From DASRHK01 sp963776465 (GTDB lineage: Bacteria > Pseudomonadota > Gammaproteobacteria > Nevskiales > Nevskiaceae), in the NCBI GenBank assembly GCA_963776465.1, contig CAVZMV010000001.1, positions 806,001 through 870,000 of the forward strand: a stretch of DNA of 64,000 nt, written 5' to 3'. The notes under the pieces were generated by a model that saw only the letters and a program-made list of their open reading frames with translations, searched no databases and was not told the DNA's origin. Of this stretch, positions 8,745 to 18,406 are shown piece after piece. The translations under genes and the position numbers were made by a program. Every line of letters starts with the position of its first letter. Within the stretch, counting starts at the first letter, position 1.

Positions 8745-9785
8745 CTACAACGCGAAATCCTTGGGGCTCGCCGAGTAGTTGCGCGCCTCGTTGATGTCCA
8801 CGGTGCCCTTGCGCACCAGTTCCTTCAAGTGCTGATCCAGCGTCTGCATGCCGTCCTTGGTGCCGGTCTGGATCGCCGAGTACATCTGCGGCAGCTTGTT
8901 TTCCTTGATGAGATTGCGCACTGCCGGGGTGCCGATCAGCACTTCCCACGCGGCAGTCCGTCCCCCGCCTTTCTTCTTCAGCAGCGCCTGGGCGATGACC
9001 GCCACCAGGCTGGTCGCGAGCATGGCGCGCACCATCTCCTTCTCCGCCGCCGGGAACACGTCGATGATGCGGTCGACCGTCTTGGACGCAGAGTTGGTGT
9101 GCAGGGTGCCGAACACAAGGTGTCCCGTTTCCGCAGCGGTCAGGGCCAGGCGGATGGTCTCCAGGTCTCGCAGCTCGCCGACCAGGATCGTGTCAGGGTC
9201 CTCGCGCAGGGCCGACCGCAGCGCCTCGGCGAACCCCAGCGTGTCGCGTCCCAGCTCGCGCTGGTTGATCAGGCAGCGCTTGGGCAGGTGCACAAACTCG
9301 ATCGGGTCCTCGACGGTGAGGATGTGTCCATGCTCGTGCTCGTTGATATAGTCGACCATCGCCGCGAGCGTGGTGGACTTGCCCGAGCCGGTCGGGCCGG
9401 TGACCAGGGCCAGGCCGCGCGGCAGGTGGCAGATCTCCTTGAAGATCGCCAAGGCGCCCAGCGATTCCAGCGGGATGACCTTGTCGGGAATGGTGCGGAA
9501 CACTGCCGAGGCGCCGCGCTGCTGGTTGAAGGCGTTGACGCGGAAGCGCGCAACGCCGGGGATCTCGAACGAGAAATCAACCTCGAGGAACTCCTGCCAC
9601 AGCTTGCGCTGCTTGTCGTTCATGATGTCGAAGATCATGTCGTGCACTTCCTTGTGCTGCAGCACCGGAAGGCTGACGCGCTTCATGTCGCCGTCAACGC
9701 GGACCATCGGCTCGACACCGGCGGACAGATGCAGGTCGGAAGCACCTTGCTTGACCGAGAATGTCAGCAGTTGGGCGATATCCAT
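8745..9785 (-). CDS. pilT: Type IV pilus twitching motility ATPase PilT
   Basis: 346 residues, the usual PilT length. The hexameric retraction motor has Walker A GPTGSGKS at 130-137, Asp-box ILTVEDPIEFVH, Walker B LVGELRDLET with the catalytic Glu at 204, His-box FGTLHTNSASKT and an AIRNLIRE-like motif (AVRNLIKENKLPQM). ATG 9785 was chosen because GGGGAAG stands just upstream and the protein begins like other PilT (MDIAQLLTFSVKQGASDLHL); the open frame extends further to 9908 but that part is not PilT-like. It is divergent from yggS across 79 bases, a conserved arrangement in gammaproteobacteria. Confidence 0.95.
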   Translation of the reverse strand: MDIAQLLTFSVKQGASDLHLSAGVEPMVRVDGDMKRVSLPVLQHKEVHDMIFDIMNDKQRKLWQEFLEVDFSFEIPGVARFRVNAFNQQRGASAVFRTIPDKVIPLESLGALAIFKEICHLPRGLALVTGPTGSGKSTTLAAMVDYINEHEHGHILTVEDPIEFVHLPKRCLINQRELGRDTLGFAEALRSALREDPDTILVGELRDLETIRLALTAAETGHLVFGTLHTNSASKTVDRIIDVFPAAEKEMVRAMLATSLVAVIAQALLKKKGGGRTAAWEVLIGTPAVRNLIKENKLPQMYSAIQTGTKDGMQTLDQHLKELVRKGTVDINEARNYSASPKDFAL

Positions 9786-9864
9786 CAACTTCCCCTTAGT
9801 GGGTCCGACGCAATTGGTTAGAGTGACTGCGCACACACTATCGGCAATCCCCGACAGCGGCAAT

Positions 9865-10590
9865 ATGTCCCGTATCTCCGACAACATAGAGACGGTTCGC
9901 GACCGCATTGCCCGGACCTGCGCGTCCTATCGCAGGCCCACGCAAGCGGTCAGCCTGGTCGCCGTCAGCAAAGGCTTTCCCCCGGAATCGGTGCGCGAGG
10001 CCCTGGGCGCCGGACAGCGCGATTTTGGCGAAAGCTACCTGCAGGAGGCAGTCGCAAAAATCGCCCATCTGCCCCGCGCCGGCGTGGTCTGGCATTTCGT
10101 CGGGCCGATCCAGTCCAACAAGACGCGCAGCCTCGCCGAGCACTTCGACTGGGTCCACGGCGTGGATCGGCTCGGGATCGCAGAGCGCCTTTCCGCGCAG
10201 CGGCCAGAGACGTTGGCGCCAATCCAGGTGTGCGTGCAGGTCAACATCTCCGGCGAGGCCACCAAGTCCGGCTGCGCGCCAATCGAGGCCGCAGGCCTGT
10301 GCCAGGCGGTGGCGGCGCTGCCGCGCCTGAAGCTGCGCGGACTGATGGCGATCCCCGCGCCGGGCCGCGGCGTGCGCAACGACGATGCACAGGGACGTGC
10401 GAGTGCCGCGGGCGCAGGATGCGCGAGAGCGGCCTATCGGCGCCTGCGCGAGCTGCTCGAATCGCTGCAACGATCCGGGCTGCAACTGGATACACTTTCG
10501 GCCGGCATGTCGGACGATCTGGAGGACGCGATCGCCGAAGGCTCGACCATGGTGCGCGTGGGCACCGCCATCTTCGGGAAACGCACGTGA
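9865..10590 (+). CDS. yggS: YggS family pyridoxal phosphate homeostasis protein
   Basis: 241 residues with the fold of the alanine-racemase N-terminal barrel. The PLP lysine is K36 in LVAVSKGFP; further family motifs are RDFGESYLQE, WHFVGPIQSNKTR, VNISGEATKSGC, LRGLMAIPAP and LSAGMSDDLEDAI...STMVRVGTAIFG. The protein binds PLP and buffers cellular PLP and amino-acid pools; no enzyme activity is established. ATG 9865 gives a normal-length N-terminus. It is divergent from pilT and rpiA starts 7 bases after its stop. Confidence 0.93.
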   Translation: MSRISDNIETVRDRIARTCASYRRPTQAVSLVAVSKGFPPESVREALGAGQRDFGESYLQEAVAKIAHLPRAGVVWHFVGPIQSNKTRSLAEHFDWVHGVDRLGIAERLSAQRPETLAPIQVCVQVNISGEATKSGCAPIEAAGLCQAVAALPRLKLRGLMAIPAPGRGVRNDDAQGRASAAGAGCARAAYRRLRELLESLQRSGLQLDTLSAGMSDDLEDAIAEGSTMVRVGTAIFGKRT

Positions 10591-10597
10591 GGCGCCA

Positions 10598-11263
10598 ATG
10601 ACGCAGGACGAAGCCAAGCGCGCCGCGGCGCAAGCCGCGCTCAAGTACGTGGTCGAGGGCGAGGTGCTCGGCGTTGGCACCGGCTCGACGGTCAACTTCT
10701 TCATCGACGGGCTCAAGGGCAAGCGCGACGATATCAAGGGCGCGGTGTCCTCCTCGGAGGCCAGCACGAAGAAGCTCAAGGAGATCGGCATCCCGGTGCT
10801 CGATCTCAACGAGGCCGGCACCCTTTCGATCTACGTCGACGGCGCCGACGAGGCCGACGGCCACTTGCGGCTGATCAAGGGCGGCGGCGCCGCGCTCACG
10901 CGCGAGAAGATCATCGCCGGCGCCAGCCGCAAGTTCGTCTGCATCGCCGACGAATCCAAGCTGGTCAAGGTTCTCGGCAAGTTCCCCTTGCCGATCGAAG
11001 TGATCCCGATGGCGCGCAGCTTCGTGTCGCGCGAGATGTTCAGGTTCGGCGGCACGCCGAAATACCGCGAGGGCGTGGTCACCGACAACGGCAACCAGAT
11101 CATCGACGTCAGCGGCCTTTCGATCACCGATCCGGTGAAGCTCGAAGCCGCGATCAGCCTGATCCCCGGCGTGGTCACGGTCGGCCTCTTCGCCCATCGA
11201 CCCGCCGACGTGCTGCTGCTGGGATCGGCAAGCGGCGTACGCGAGCTGAAAGCCGGCGCATAA
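10598..11263 (+). CDS. rpiA: Ribose-5-phosphate isomerase A
   Basis: 221 residues, interconverting ribose 5-phosphate and ribulose 5-phosphate in the pentose phosphate pathway. Family motifs are GTGSTVNFFI, SSSEASTKKL, DGADEADGHLRLIKGGGAAL, ADESKLVKVLGKFPLPIEV and the C-terminal GLFAHRPADVLLLG. ATG 10598 gives MTQDEAKRAAAQAAL, as in other RpiA. It follows yggS by 7 bases and the two are probably co-transcribed. A strong hairpin with a T tract follows directly. Confidence 0.96.
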   Translation: MTQDEAKRAAAQAALKYVVEGEVLGVGTGSTVNFFIDGLKGKRDDIKGAVSSSEASTKKLKEIGIPVLDLNEAGTLSIYVDGADEADGHLRLIKGGGAALTREKIIAGASRKFVCIADESKLVKVLGKFPLPIEVIPMARSFVSREMFRFGGTPKYREGVVTDNGNQIIDVSGLSITDPVKLEAAISLIPGVVTVGLFAHRPADVLLLGSASGVRELKAGA

Positions 11264-11264
11264 A

Positions 11265-11301
11265 AAGCGAAGGCCACCTCTTGGGTAGCCTTCTTTTTTT
11301 C
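11265..11301. terminator. Bidirectional terminator between rpiA and the RRM gene
   Basis: The stem GAAGGCCACC (11269-11278) pairs imperfectly with GGGTAGCCTTC (11283-11293). On the plus strand it is followed by TTTTTTT; on the minus strand it is followed by GCTTTTTAT. It can end both rpiA and the convergent RRM protein transcript. Confidence 0.85.
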
Positions 11302-11323
11302 CCTTACCCCAAAACCTTTGTCG

Positions 11324-11602
11324 CTAGTAGCGGCGGGCCCCAGTGCGGCCGCCCTTGAAATCCTTGGGCCGCTCTTCGTTCACGCGCAGCAGGTTGCCGC
11401 GGCAGTCCTTGCCGTTGAGCGCTGCGATCGCCGCGCGGGCCTCGTGGCCTTCCATCTCGATGAAGCCGAATCCCTTGCACTTGCCGGAGAACACGTCGTG
11501 CGCAAGCTTGATCGAGCGCACCTTGCCGTGCGCCGAGAAGATCTCGGTGAGCTCCCGCTCCGTCATGTCGGTCGGCAGATTGCCGGCGTAGATTTTCTTC
11601 AT
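11324..11602 (-). CDS. Small RNA-binding protein with one RRM domain
   Basis: 92 residues consisting of a single RNA-recognition motif. RNP2 is KIYAGNLP near the N-terminus and RNP1 is KGFGFIEM around 43-50. A short basic tail (FKGGRTGARRY) follows. Such proteins bind single-stranded RNA and are often cold-induced. It lies 8 bases downstream of the RhlE-type helicase gene and is probably co-transcribed with it, which suggests a shared role in RNA remodelling. Confidence 0.92.
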   Translation of the reverse strand: MKKIYAGNLPTDMTERELTEIFSAHGKVRSIKLAHDVFSGKCKGFGFIEMEGHEARAAIAALNGKDCRGNLLRVNEERPKDFKGGRTGARRY

Positions 11603-11610
11603 TGGATCTC

Positions 11611-12924
11611 CTAGTGGACTTTGCGGGACTTGCCGGCGCGGTGCTCGGCCGAGCGCTGCGGCCGGCCGCCCTGCCAGCCGTGCTGATGCGGACGCTGGCC
11701 GGGGAATGACGGACGCTGATGCTGCTGACGTTGCCCGCCCTTGTTGGCGTGCGGGTGCTGCTGACGCGGCTCGATCTCCGAGGACGGCTGAGCGCTGCCC
11801 GGCTCGAAGCCGGCGATGGTCGTCGACGGCAGCGTGCGCTTGAGCAGCTTCTGGATTTCCTTGAGCTCGCCGCGCTCCTCGGAGCTGACCAGCGAGATCG
11901 CCTCACCGGTGGCGCCCGCGCGGCCGGTGCGGCCGATGCGGTGGACGTAGTCCTCGGGCACGTTGGGCAGCTCGTAGTTCACCACGTGCGGCAGCTGGTC
12001 GATGTCGAGCCCGCGCGCGGCGATGTCGGTGGCGACCAGCACGCGCACCTTGCCCGCCTTGAAATCAGCCAGCGCACGGGTGCGCGCGCCCTGCGACTTG
12101 TTGCCGTGGATGGCGGCGCAGACGATGCCGCGGCGCTCCAGCTGCTGCGCCAGGCGGTTGGCGCCGTGCTTGGTGCGGCAGAACACCAGCACCTGCTTCC
12201 AGTCCTCGTCGCTGATCAGGTGCGCGAGCAAGGCCTGCTTGCGCGCCTTGTCGACCTGGTAGACCTGCTGGTCGATGAGGTCGACGGTGGCGTTGCGCGG
12301 CGCGACCTCCACCGTGGCCGGATCGCGCAGGATGCCGTTGGCGAGCTTGCGGATGTCGGCGGAGAACGTCGCCGAGAACATCAGGTTCTGGCGCTGCTTG
12401 GGCAGCGCGCCGATGATGCGGCGGATGTCGTGGATGAAGCCCATGTCGAGCATGCGGTCGGCTTCGTCCAGCACCAGGATCTCGATCTTCGAGAGGTCGA
12501 CCGTGCGCTGCTGCATGTGGTCGAGCAGCCGGCCCGGCGTGGCGATGATGATGTCGACGCCGCGGCGCAGCGTGTCGATCTGCGGCTTGATGTTGACGCC
12601 GCCGAAGACCAGGCCGACGCGCATCTGCGTGTGCCGGCCGTAGGTCTTGACCGATTCGGCGACCTGCGCCGCGAGCTCGCGCGTGGGCGCGAGGACCAGG
12701 GTGCGCACGCCGCGGTGCGGATGCGGCTTGGCGGAGAGCAGCTGCAGGATCGGCAGCACGAACGCTGCGGTCTTGCCGGTACCGGTCTGCGCGGCGGCGA
12801 GCAGGTCGCGGCCTTCGAGGACGACGGGAATCGCCTGCGCCTGGATTGGCGTGGCGGTGGAATACCCATGATCGGCGACTGCACGCAGCAGCGCATCGGC
12901 AAGGCCGAGGTTTGAAAACGACAT
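11611..12924 (-). CDS. rhlE: DEAD-box RNA helicase, RhlE type
   Basis: 437 residues. Q motif FSNLGL...TPIQAQAIP; motif I AQTGTGKT at 45-52; Ia APTRELAAQV; Ib TPGRLLDHM; II VLDEADRMLDMGF; III FSATFS; IV VLVFCRTKHGANRL; V ATDIAARGLDI; VI HRIGRTGRAG. The C-terminus (about 375-437) is a His/Gln/Arg-rich tail typical of RhlE and likely binds RNA. ATG 12924 (MSFSNLGL) was chosen for its CAGGAG ribosome binding site; the open frame extends upstream to 13077 but that stretch is not helicase-like. RhlE proteins act in ribosome maturation and mRNA decay. The leader appears to be about 160 bases. Confidence 0.93.
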   Translation of the reverse strand: MSFSNLGLADALLRAVADHGYSTATPIQAQAIPVVLEGRDLLAAAQTGTGKTAAFVLPILQLLSAKPHPHRGVRTLVLAPTRELAAQVAESVKTYGRHTQMRVGLVFGGVNIKPQIDTLRRGVDIIIATPGRLLDHMQQRTVDLSKIEILVLDEADRMLDMGFIHDIRRIIGALPKQRQNLMFSATFSADIRKLANGILRDPATVEVAPRNATVDLIDQQVYQVDKARKQALLAHLISDEDWKQVLVFCRTKHGANRLAQQLERRGIVCAAIHGNKSQGARTRALADFKAGKVRVLVATDIAARGLDIDQLPHVVNYELPNVPEDYVHRIGRTGRAGATGEAISLVSSEERGELKEIQKLLKRTLPSTTIAGFEPGSAQPSSEIEPRQQHPHANKGGQRQQHQRPSFPGQRPHQHGWQGGRPQRSAEHRAGKSRKVH

Positions 12925-13094
12925 TGAAAAGCTCCTGAACGCGCCCGCACCTGCGTCGAGCAGGTAACCGGTCCAGGCACCAAAGTTGTTGTTGGACTCG
13001 ATCGCTTGTGCGCCGAGCGTTTGAGGGAGCAAGGCCTCGAAGGCCTCGACTCGGAGCGCGAACCGGACCGCGCTCACAAACTAAGGAGGCGCGC

Positions 13095-13123
13095 ACTATA
13101 CGCGGATCGTCTGGGCTATGGAA
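13095..13123 (-). promoter_or_regulatory. Possible promoter of the rhlE-RRM operon
   Basis: On the minus strand TATAGT (13095-13100) is a good -10 box; 17 bases upstream is TTCCAT (13118-13123), a weak -35. Transcription would begin near 13088 and give a leader of roughly 160 bases before the rhlE ATG. Sequence match only. Confidence 0.4.
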
Positions 13124-13160
13124 GAATGATGGTCCGTTTTTTCCACGTCCGGAGCCGCTC

Positions 13161-13655
13161 ATGCGCATCGCCACGTCATTGCCGCTGCTGACTTTTGCCC
13201 TGCTCGCAGCGTTACCCGCGCGTGCGGACAAGACCTGGGATCAGGTCAAGGACGTCGCCAGGCAGCAGGTGCAGACGCAGGCGGAAACGCGCCTTGGCCT
13301 GGCCAATCCCTCGCCTGCCGGCGCCAAGGTCTACTTCATCGAGCCCAAGGACGGCGCCGAGGTGAGGAGCCCGGTCAAGGTCGTGTTCGGCCTTTCCGGC
13401 ATGGGCATCGCCCCCGCCGGCACACAGTTCGAGAACACCGGCCACCACCACCTGCTGGTCGACGATCCGCAGATCGAGTACGTGCAGCCGCTGCCGCAGA
13501 ACGACAACATCCGGCACTTCGGCAAGGGCCAGACCGAGACGACGGTGGAGCTCAAGCCCGGCAAGCACACGCTGCAGCTGCTGTTCGCCGACTGGAAGCA
13601 CCAGCCGTTCAATCCGTCGGTGCAGTCCGAGAAGATCACGGTGACGGTGAAGTGA
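13161..13655 (+). CDS. DUF4399 family periplasmic protein
   Basis: 164 residues with a signal peptide (1-22, ending ARA). The mature part has a short helical stretch followed by a DUF4399-like beta domain: KVYFIEPKDGAEVRSPVKV, FGLSGMGIAPAGT, a histidine cluster NTGHHHLLVD, then HFGKGQTETTVEL and KHTLQLLFADWKHQPFNP. The clustered histidines could bind metal, but the function of the family is not known. The stop overlaps the GTG start of the SDR gene (GTGA), so the two are coupled. Confidence 0.85.
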   Translation: MRIATSLPLLTFALLAALPARADKTWDQVKDVARQQVQTQAETRLGLANPSPAGAKVYFIEPKDGAEVRSPVKVVFGLSGMGIAPAGTQFENTGHHHLLVDDPQIEYVQPLPQNDNIRHFGKGQTETTVELKPGKHTLQLLFADWKHQPFNPSVQSEKITVTVK

Positions 13656-14416
13656 AGATCCAGGACAGCGTCTTCATCATCACCGGCGGCGCCTCGGGTC
13701 TGGGCGGCGCCACGGCGCAGCACCTGGCTGGGCACGGCGGCAAGGTCGTCATCGCCGATCTCAACGAGGCCGGCGGCAAGGCGCTGGCCACCGAGCTCGG
13801 CGAGGCTCGCTTCAGCCGGTGCGACGTCACCTCCGAAGCGGACGCCAAGGCGGCCGTTGCACTGGCGATGAGCGCGTTCGGCCGCGTCGACGGGCTCGTC
13901 AACTGCGCGGGCGTCGGCGTGCCGGCAAAGGTCCTGGGCAAGGACGGACCGCTGTCGCTCGAGGCCTTCAACAAGGTGATCCAGATCAACCTGGTCGGCA
14001 CCTTCAACATGCTGCGGCTCGCCGCCGCGGAGATGGCGAAGAACCAGCCCAACGAGGAAGGCGAGCGCGGCGTCATCGTCAATACCGCGTCGGTCGCCGC
14101 GTTCGACGGCCAGATCGGCCAGCCCGCCTACGCGGCGTCGAAGGCCGGCGTCGTCGGCATGACGTTGCCGATAGCGCGGGAATTCGCGCGTTCCGGAATC
14201 CGCGTCGTCACTATCGCGCCGGGACTGTTCGAGACGCCGATGATGGCCGGCCTGCCCAAGGAAGCGCAGGAGTCTCTTGGCAAGAGCGTGCCGTTCCCTT
14301 CGCGCCTGGGCCGCCCCTCGGAGTTCGCGCTGCTGACGCAGCAGATCGTGGAGAACCCGATGCTCAACGGCGAGACCATCCGGCTGGATGGCGCGTTGCG
14401 GATGGCGCCGAAATAG
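13652..14416 (+). CDS. Short-chain dehydrogenase, 3-hydroxyacyl-CoA dehydrogenase type 2-like
   Basis: 254 residues, a classical SDR. The NAD-binding motif is ITGGASGLGGATA, followed by VIADLNEAGG (Asp suggests NAD over NADP), NCAGVG, and the active-site pair YAASKAG with an upstream NTASVAAF serine. The C-terminal pattern IAPGLFETPMMAGLP and VENPMLNGETIRLDGALRM matches 17-beta-HSD10/type 2 3-hydroxyacyl-CoA dehydrogenases, which oxidise short branched hydroxyacyl-CoAs and steroids. The exact substrate is uncertain. It starts with GTG overlapping the previous stop. Confidence 0.87.
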   Translation: MKIQDSVFIITGGASGLGGATAQHLAGHGGKVVIADLNEAGGKALATELGEARFSRCDVTSEADAKAAVALAMSAFGRVDGLVNCAGVGVPAKVLGKDGPLSLEAFNKVIQINLVGTFNMLRLAAAEMAKNQPNEEGERGVIVNTASVAAFDGQIGQPAYAASKAGVVGMTLPIAREFARSGIRVVTIAPGLFETPMMAGLPKEAQESLGKSVPFPSRLGRPSEFALLTQQIVENPMLNGETIRLDGALRMAPK

Positions 14417-14420
14417 ACCG

Positions 14421-16124
14421 CTAGAACAGCTCGCCCTTCTTCGATCCGAGCATCTGCTCGCGCACCAGCGGAACCGGCGGTCCGCCGTACGACAGGAACT
14501 TGTCGTGGAACTGCGCCCACGCTGCGCGTCCGCCGCGACTGGCGGTCCACTCCTCGCGCAGCTTGCGGATCATCAGCTTGCCCATCGTGTAGTTGAGGTA
14601 CGCCGGATCGTAGGTGCCGCGCGCAGCCTGCTGGCGCGAATTGCCGGCGTCCTGGTACGCCTGCTCGAGGAACATCTTCTCGCAGGCCTGCACGCTCATG
14701 CCCTGCGTGTGCAGGCCGATGGCGCACAGGAAGCGCGCGTTGCGCATCAGCGCGTTGGATAGCTGGCCGATGTGGATCTCCGGCGCGCCCTTGCCAAGAC
14801 CCGCCTCCCACATCATCTCCTCGCTGTAGTGCGCCCAGCCCTCGGCGAAGGCGTAGCCCACGAAGATCTGCCCGAACTGGAACGGCGAGCGGTTGGCGTG
14901 CAGGAATTGCAGGAAGTGTCCGGGCCACACCTCGTGCACGGACGTGAACAGCAGGTCGGCCTTGCCTGGCACGTAGGCGTCCTGCTCGGCCTTGGACCAG
15001 GTCGGATCCGGCGGCGAGATGTAGTACGTCGACGGCATGCCCTTGTCGAAGGGCCCCGGGATGTTGATGTAGGCGAAGTTCGCGCGCTTGTACGGCGGCG
15101 CCTCGTCGACCAGCGCCACCTCGGTGCCCGGAATGGTCAGCAGCTTCTGATCGAGGATGAACTGGCGCAGCTCGGAGAGCTGGGCACGCGCGCCCTCCAC
15201 CGGCCCGCCGACGGGCTTGTTGGCCGCAGCCTTGTCGATGCAAGCCTGCGGGCTGCCGCCCGGCAGGTACTGCGCGCAGGCTTCCTTCAGCGCTGCCTGG
15301 TTGCGCGCGAGATCGGCCTTGCCGACGCGCTCGAGCTCGTCGAGCGGCGTCTTCACGCGCTCGGTGCGCCAGAGCATCGCGGCAAATTTCTTGGCACCCA
15401 GCGCGTAATCCTCATTGGTCTTGGCGCTCTTGAGCCACCCCGCCAGCTCCTGCATGGCGCGCGCGGCGGGCTCGGTGGCGGCGCGCAACTCGCTCTGCAG
15501 CCTCTCGTCCTTCACTTCGGTGAACGCCTTCAGCGCATCACCCCGATAGAACTCCGCATATCCGGCGAACGCGGCAACGCCCCGCTCCTGCAGGGTCCTG
15601 GCCATCGGCACCTTCAGATTGGCGCGGATCTGCGCGGTCGCGGCCGGGATCGCCTTCAAGTACGCGACATAGGCCTTGAGGCGCACGTCCGCCGGCGCGT
15701 ACGGCCGCGACAGGTAGACACTGGGCTCCAGGTCATCGAGATACACCGCCGGATTGGTGAACGGCGCGCGCGCGTCCTCGAGCCAGAAGAGGTCGTGGTC
15801 GATCTGCGCGAGCATGTACTCGCGCTCGAATTCCTGGTCGGCAGTGAGCTTGGCGGCGCGGAAGCGGTTGGCCCGCTTGGCCTGCTGAAGCAGCCACTTC
15901 TTTTCGTCCGCGAGCCCGGCAGCGCTCCAGTCCGGCAACTTGCCGTCGAACTCGTGGCGGCCCTGGCCGACGGCGAAGGCGGGATTCATCGCGAAATAGC
16001 CTTCCTGGAAATCGCTGAGCACCTTGGACCACGACGATGCGGGTACCTCGTCTTCGTCGTCGGCGCTTGCGAGCGGCGCGAAGGCGGTGGCTGCAAGCAA
16101 TACAAGAGTAGTGAGAAGTTTCAT
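14421..16124 (-). CDS. DUF885 family secreted metalloprotease-like protein
   Basis: 567 residues with a signal peptide (1-21, ending ASA). DUF885 proteins are predicted zinc peptidases; the zinc motif HEVWPGH (HExxxGH) and the downstream GWAHYSEEMMWE glutamate are both present, as are AYINIPGPFDKG and the late YDPAYLNYTMGKLMI. No substrate is established. The start at ATG 16124 overlaps the stop of the upstream hydrolase (ATGA), so translation is coupled; the open frame running further upstream is the hydrolase in another frame. It is convergent with the SDR gene. Confidence 0.88.
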   Translation of the reverse strand: MKLLTTLVLLAATAFAPLASADDEDEVPASSWSKVLSDFQEGYFAMNPAFAVGQGRHEFDGKLPDWSAAGLADEKKWLLQQAKRANRFRAAKLTADQEFEREYMLAQIDHDLFWLEDARAPFTNPAVYLDDLEPSVYLSRPYAPADVRLKAYVAYLKAIPAATAQIRANLKVPMARTLQERGVAAFAGYAEFYRGDALKAFTEVKDERLQSELRAATEPAARAMQELAGWLKSAKTNEDYALGAKKFAAMLWRTERVKTPLDELERVGKADLARNQAALKEACAQYLPGGSPQACIDKAAANKPVGGPVEGARAQLSELRQFILDQKLLTIPGTEVALVDEAPPYKRANFAYINIPGPFDKGMPSTYYISPPDPTWSKAEQDAYVPGKADLLFTSVHEVWPGHFLQFLHANRSPFQFGQIFVGYAFAEGWAHYSEEMMWEAGLGKGAPEIHIGQLSNALMRNARFLCAIGLHTQGMSVQACEKMFLEQAYQDAGNSRQQAARGTYDPAYLNYTMGKLMIRKLREEWTASRGGRAAWAQFHDKFLSYGGPPVPLVREQMLGSKKGELF

Positions 16125-16990
16125 CAGCGTCGTCCCAGGAATTGAATGACTCGTTCGGCGAACACCTGCGGCTGCTCCAGGTGCATGAAGTGCCCGGCGT
16201 CGCTGATCTCCGAGAGCAGCAGGTCCGAGGCGAACAGGTGCTCCTGGCCGCTGAACATCTCGCGTCCGATGCAGCCGTCGTCGGTGCCGAAGATCACGCA
16301 GGCCGGCACCGGCACCGGCGCGGTCAGGATCTGCCAGGCTTCCGCCTGCGCCAGGCTGCGCGGCAGCGCGCGGTAGTAGCTGAGCGCGGCCTTGATGCGC
16401 GCCGGATCGTTGAAGTTGGCCATGACCGGCGCCAGGTCGTCGTCGCTGAAGGCCCAGCCGGGCGACCATTCGCGGACCAGGTTGTGCAGCCAGAGGCCAT
16501 CGCCCGCGAGCTTGCGCTCGCCCCAGCCGGGAATCTGAAATTTTGCCATGTAACGCGATCGGTACAGCTGCTTGGCCGTGGGCCGCAGCAGGAATCGTCG
16601 CAGGTGCGGCACGCCCGCGGCGACGATGCGCTTGATGCGGTCGGGTCGCAGGATGGCGGCCGCATACGCGACCGCGGCGCCCCAGTCGTGGCCGACGATC
16701 ACCGCCTCCTTGGCGCCGAAGTGATCCACCAGCGCGATCGCATCGCGCGCCAGCGTGCCGATGCGATAGTCGCCGTCGGTGGGGATCGACGTCGGCGCGT
16801 AGCCGCGCATGAACGGCGCCACGGCGCGAAATCCTTTCGCGGCAAGGCGACCCAGCAGGTCGCGGAAGCTGTTGGCCGTGTCGGGGAATCCGTGCAGGCA
16901 CAGCACCAGCGGTCCCGTGCCCTGCTCCAGGTACGCAAACTCCAGCCCGTTGGCCTTGATCCAGCGGCTGACTGGCGGGGCGTCATCCAT
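16124..16990 (-). CDS. Epoxide hydrolase-like alpha/beta hydrolase
   Basis: 288 residues. The oxyanion motif LHGFPDTANSF is at 32-42, and the elbow is VGHDWGA with aspartate at 102 as nucleophile, which separates epoxide hydrolases and haloalkane dehalogenases from serine esterases. The histidine is in DAGHFMHLEQP near the C-terminus. A cap domain lies between about 130 and 215 (YRSRYMAKFQIPGWGE). The HGFP and GHDWGA pair favours epoxide hydrolase. It is the first of two genes with the DUF885 protein. Confidence 0.85.
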   Translation of the reverse strand: MDDAPPVSRWIKANGLEFAYLEQGTGPLVLCLHGFPDTANSFRDLLGRLAAKGFRAVAPFMRGYAPTSIPTDGDYRIGTLARDAIALVDHFGAKEAVIVGHDWGAAVAYAAAILRPDRIKRIVAAGVPHLRRFLLRPTAKQLYRSRYMAKFQIPGWGERKLAGDGLWLHNLVREWSPGWAFSDDDLAPVMANFNDPARIKAALSYYRALPRSLAQAEAWQILTAPVPVPACVIFGTDDGCIGREMFSGQEHLFASDLLLSEISDAGHFMHLEQPQVFAERVIQFLGRR

Positions 16991-17053
16991 GCGCGATTAT
17001 CCCCTATCGCTGATCGCGCTTGGCGCGGGAGCAGCGCGCTCGCGACACGGTGC

Positions 17054-17078
17054 TTTGAGCCCGCCTTCTGGGCTCAAA
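17054..17078. terminator. Hairpin downstream of argG
   Basis: Perfect 9-bp inverted repeat TTTGAGCCC/GGGCTCAAA (17054-17062 and 17070-17078) with a seven-base loop, between argG and the hydrolase gene that follows it on the minus strand. No T tract follows on either strand, so it may be a processing or Rho-associated hairpin. The flanks carry REP-like stretches (GCGGGAGCAGCGCGCTCGCG at 17026). Confidence 0.5.
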
Positions 17079-17143
17079 TGGGTGCGGGAGCGAGTGCATG
17101 GCTGCGCAAACGGATCGGCTCGAAGGAACACTCTCGTATCGGA

Positions 17144-18355
<1,212 letters not shown>

Positions 18356-18386
18356 CGGCGTTGCACCGCGTAGGCGTAGGGCGCGC

Positions 18387-18396
18387 GATTATAATC
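18387..18396. promoter_or_regulatory. Palindromic shared -10 region between argG and rnt
   Basis: The decamer GATTATAATC is its own reverse complement and contains TATAAT on both strands (18390-18395 plus, 18388-18393 minus). On the minus strand it would start argG transcripts about 25 bases before the ATG; on the plus strand it would start rnt transcripts within a few bases of its GTG. Neither side has a convincing -35 at standard spacing. Confidence 0.5.
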
Positions 18397-18406
18397 GCCG
18401 CACTCC

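Noticed and set aside
5943..9821. A 1292-residue open frame on the plus strand across rplM and the three pilT-type genes.
   Set aside because: It is antisense to four well-recognised genes, is rich in Arg, Ala, His and Leu, and matches no family. Long antisense frames are common at this GC content.
12925..13077. N-terminal extension of the RhlE helicase by 51 codons.
   Set aside because: The helicase family begins at MSFSNLGL, which has its own CAGGAG; the upstream residues are not helicase-like.
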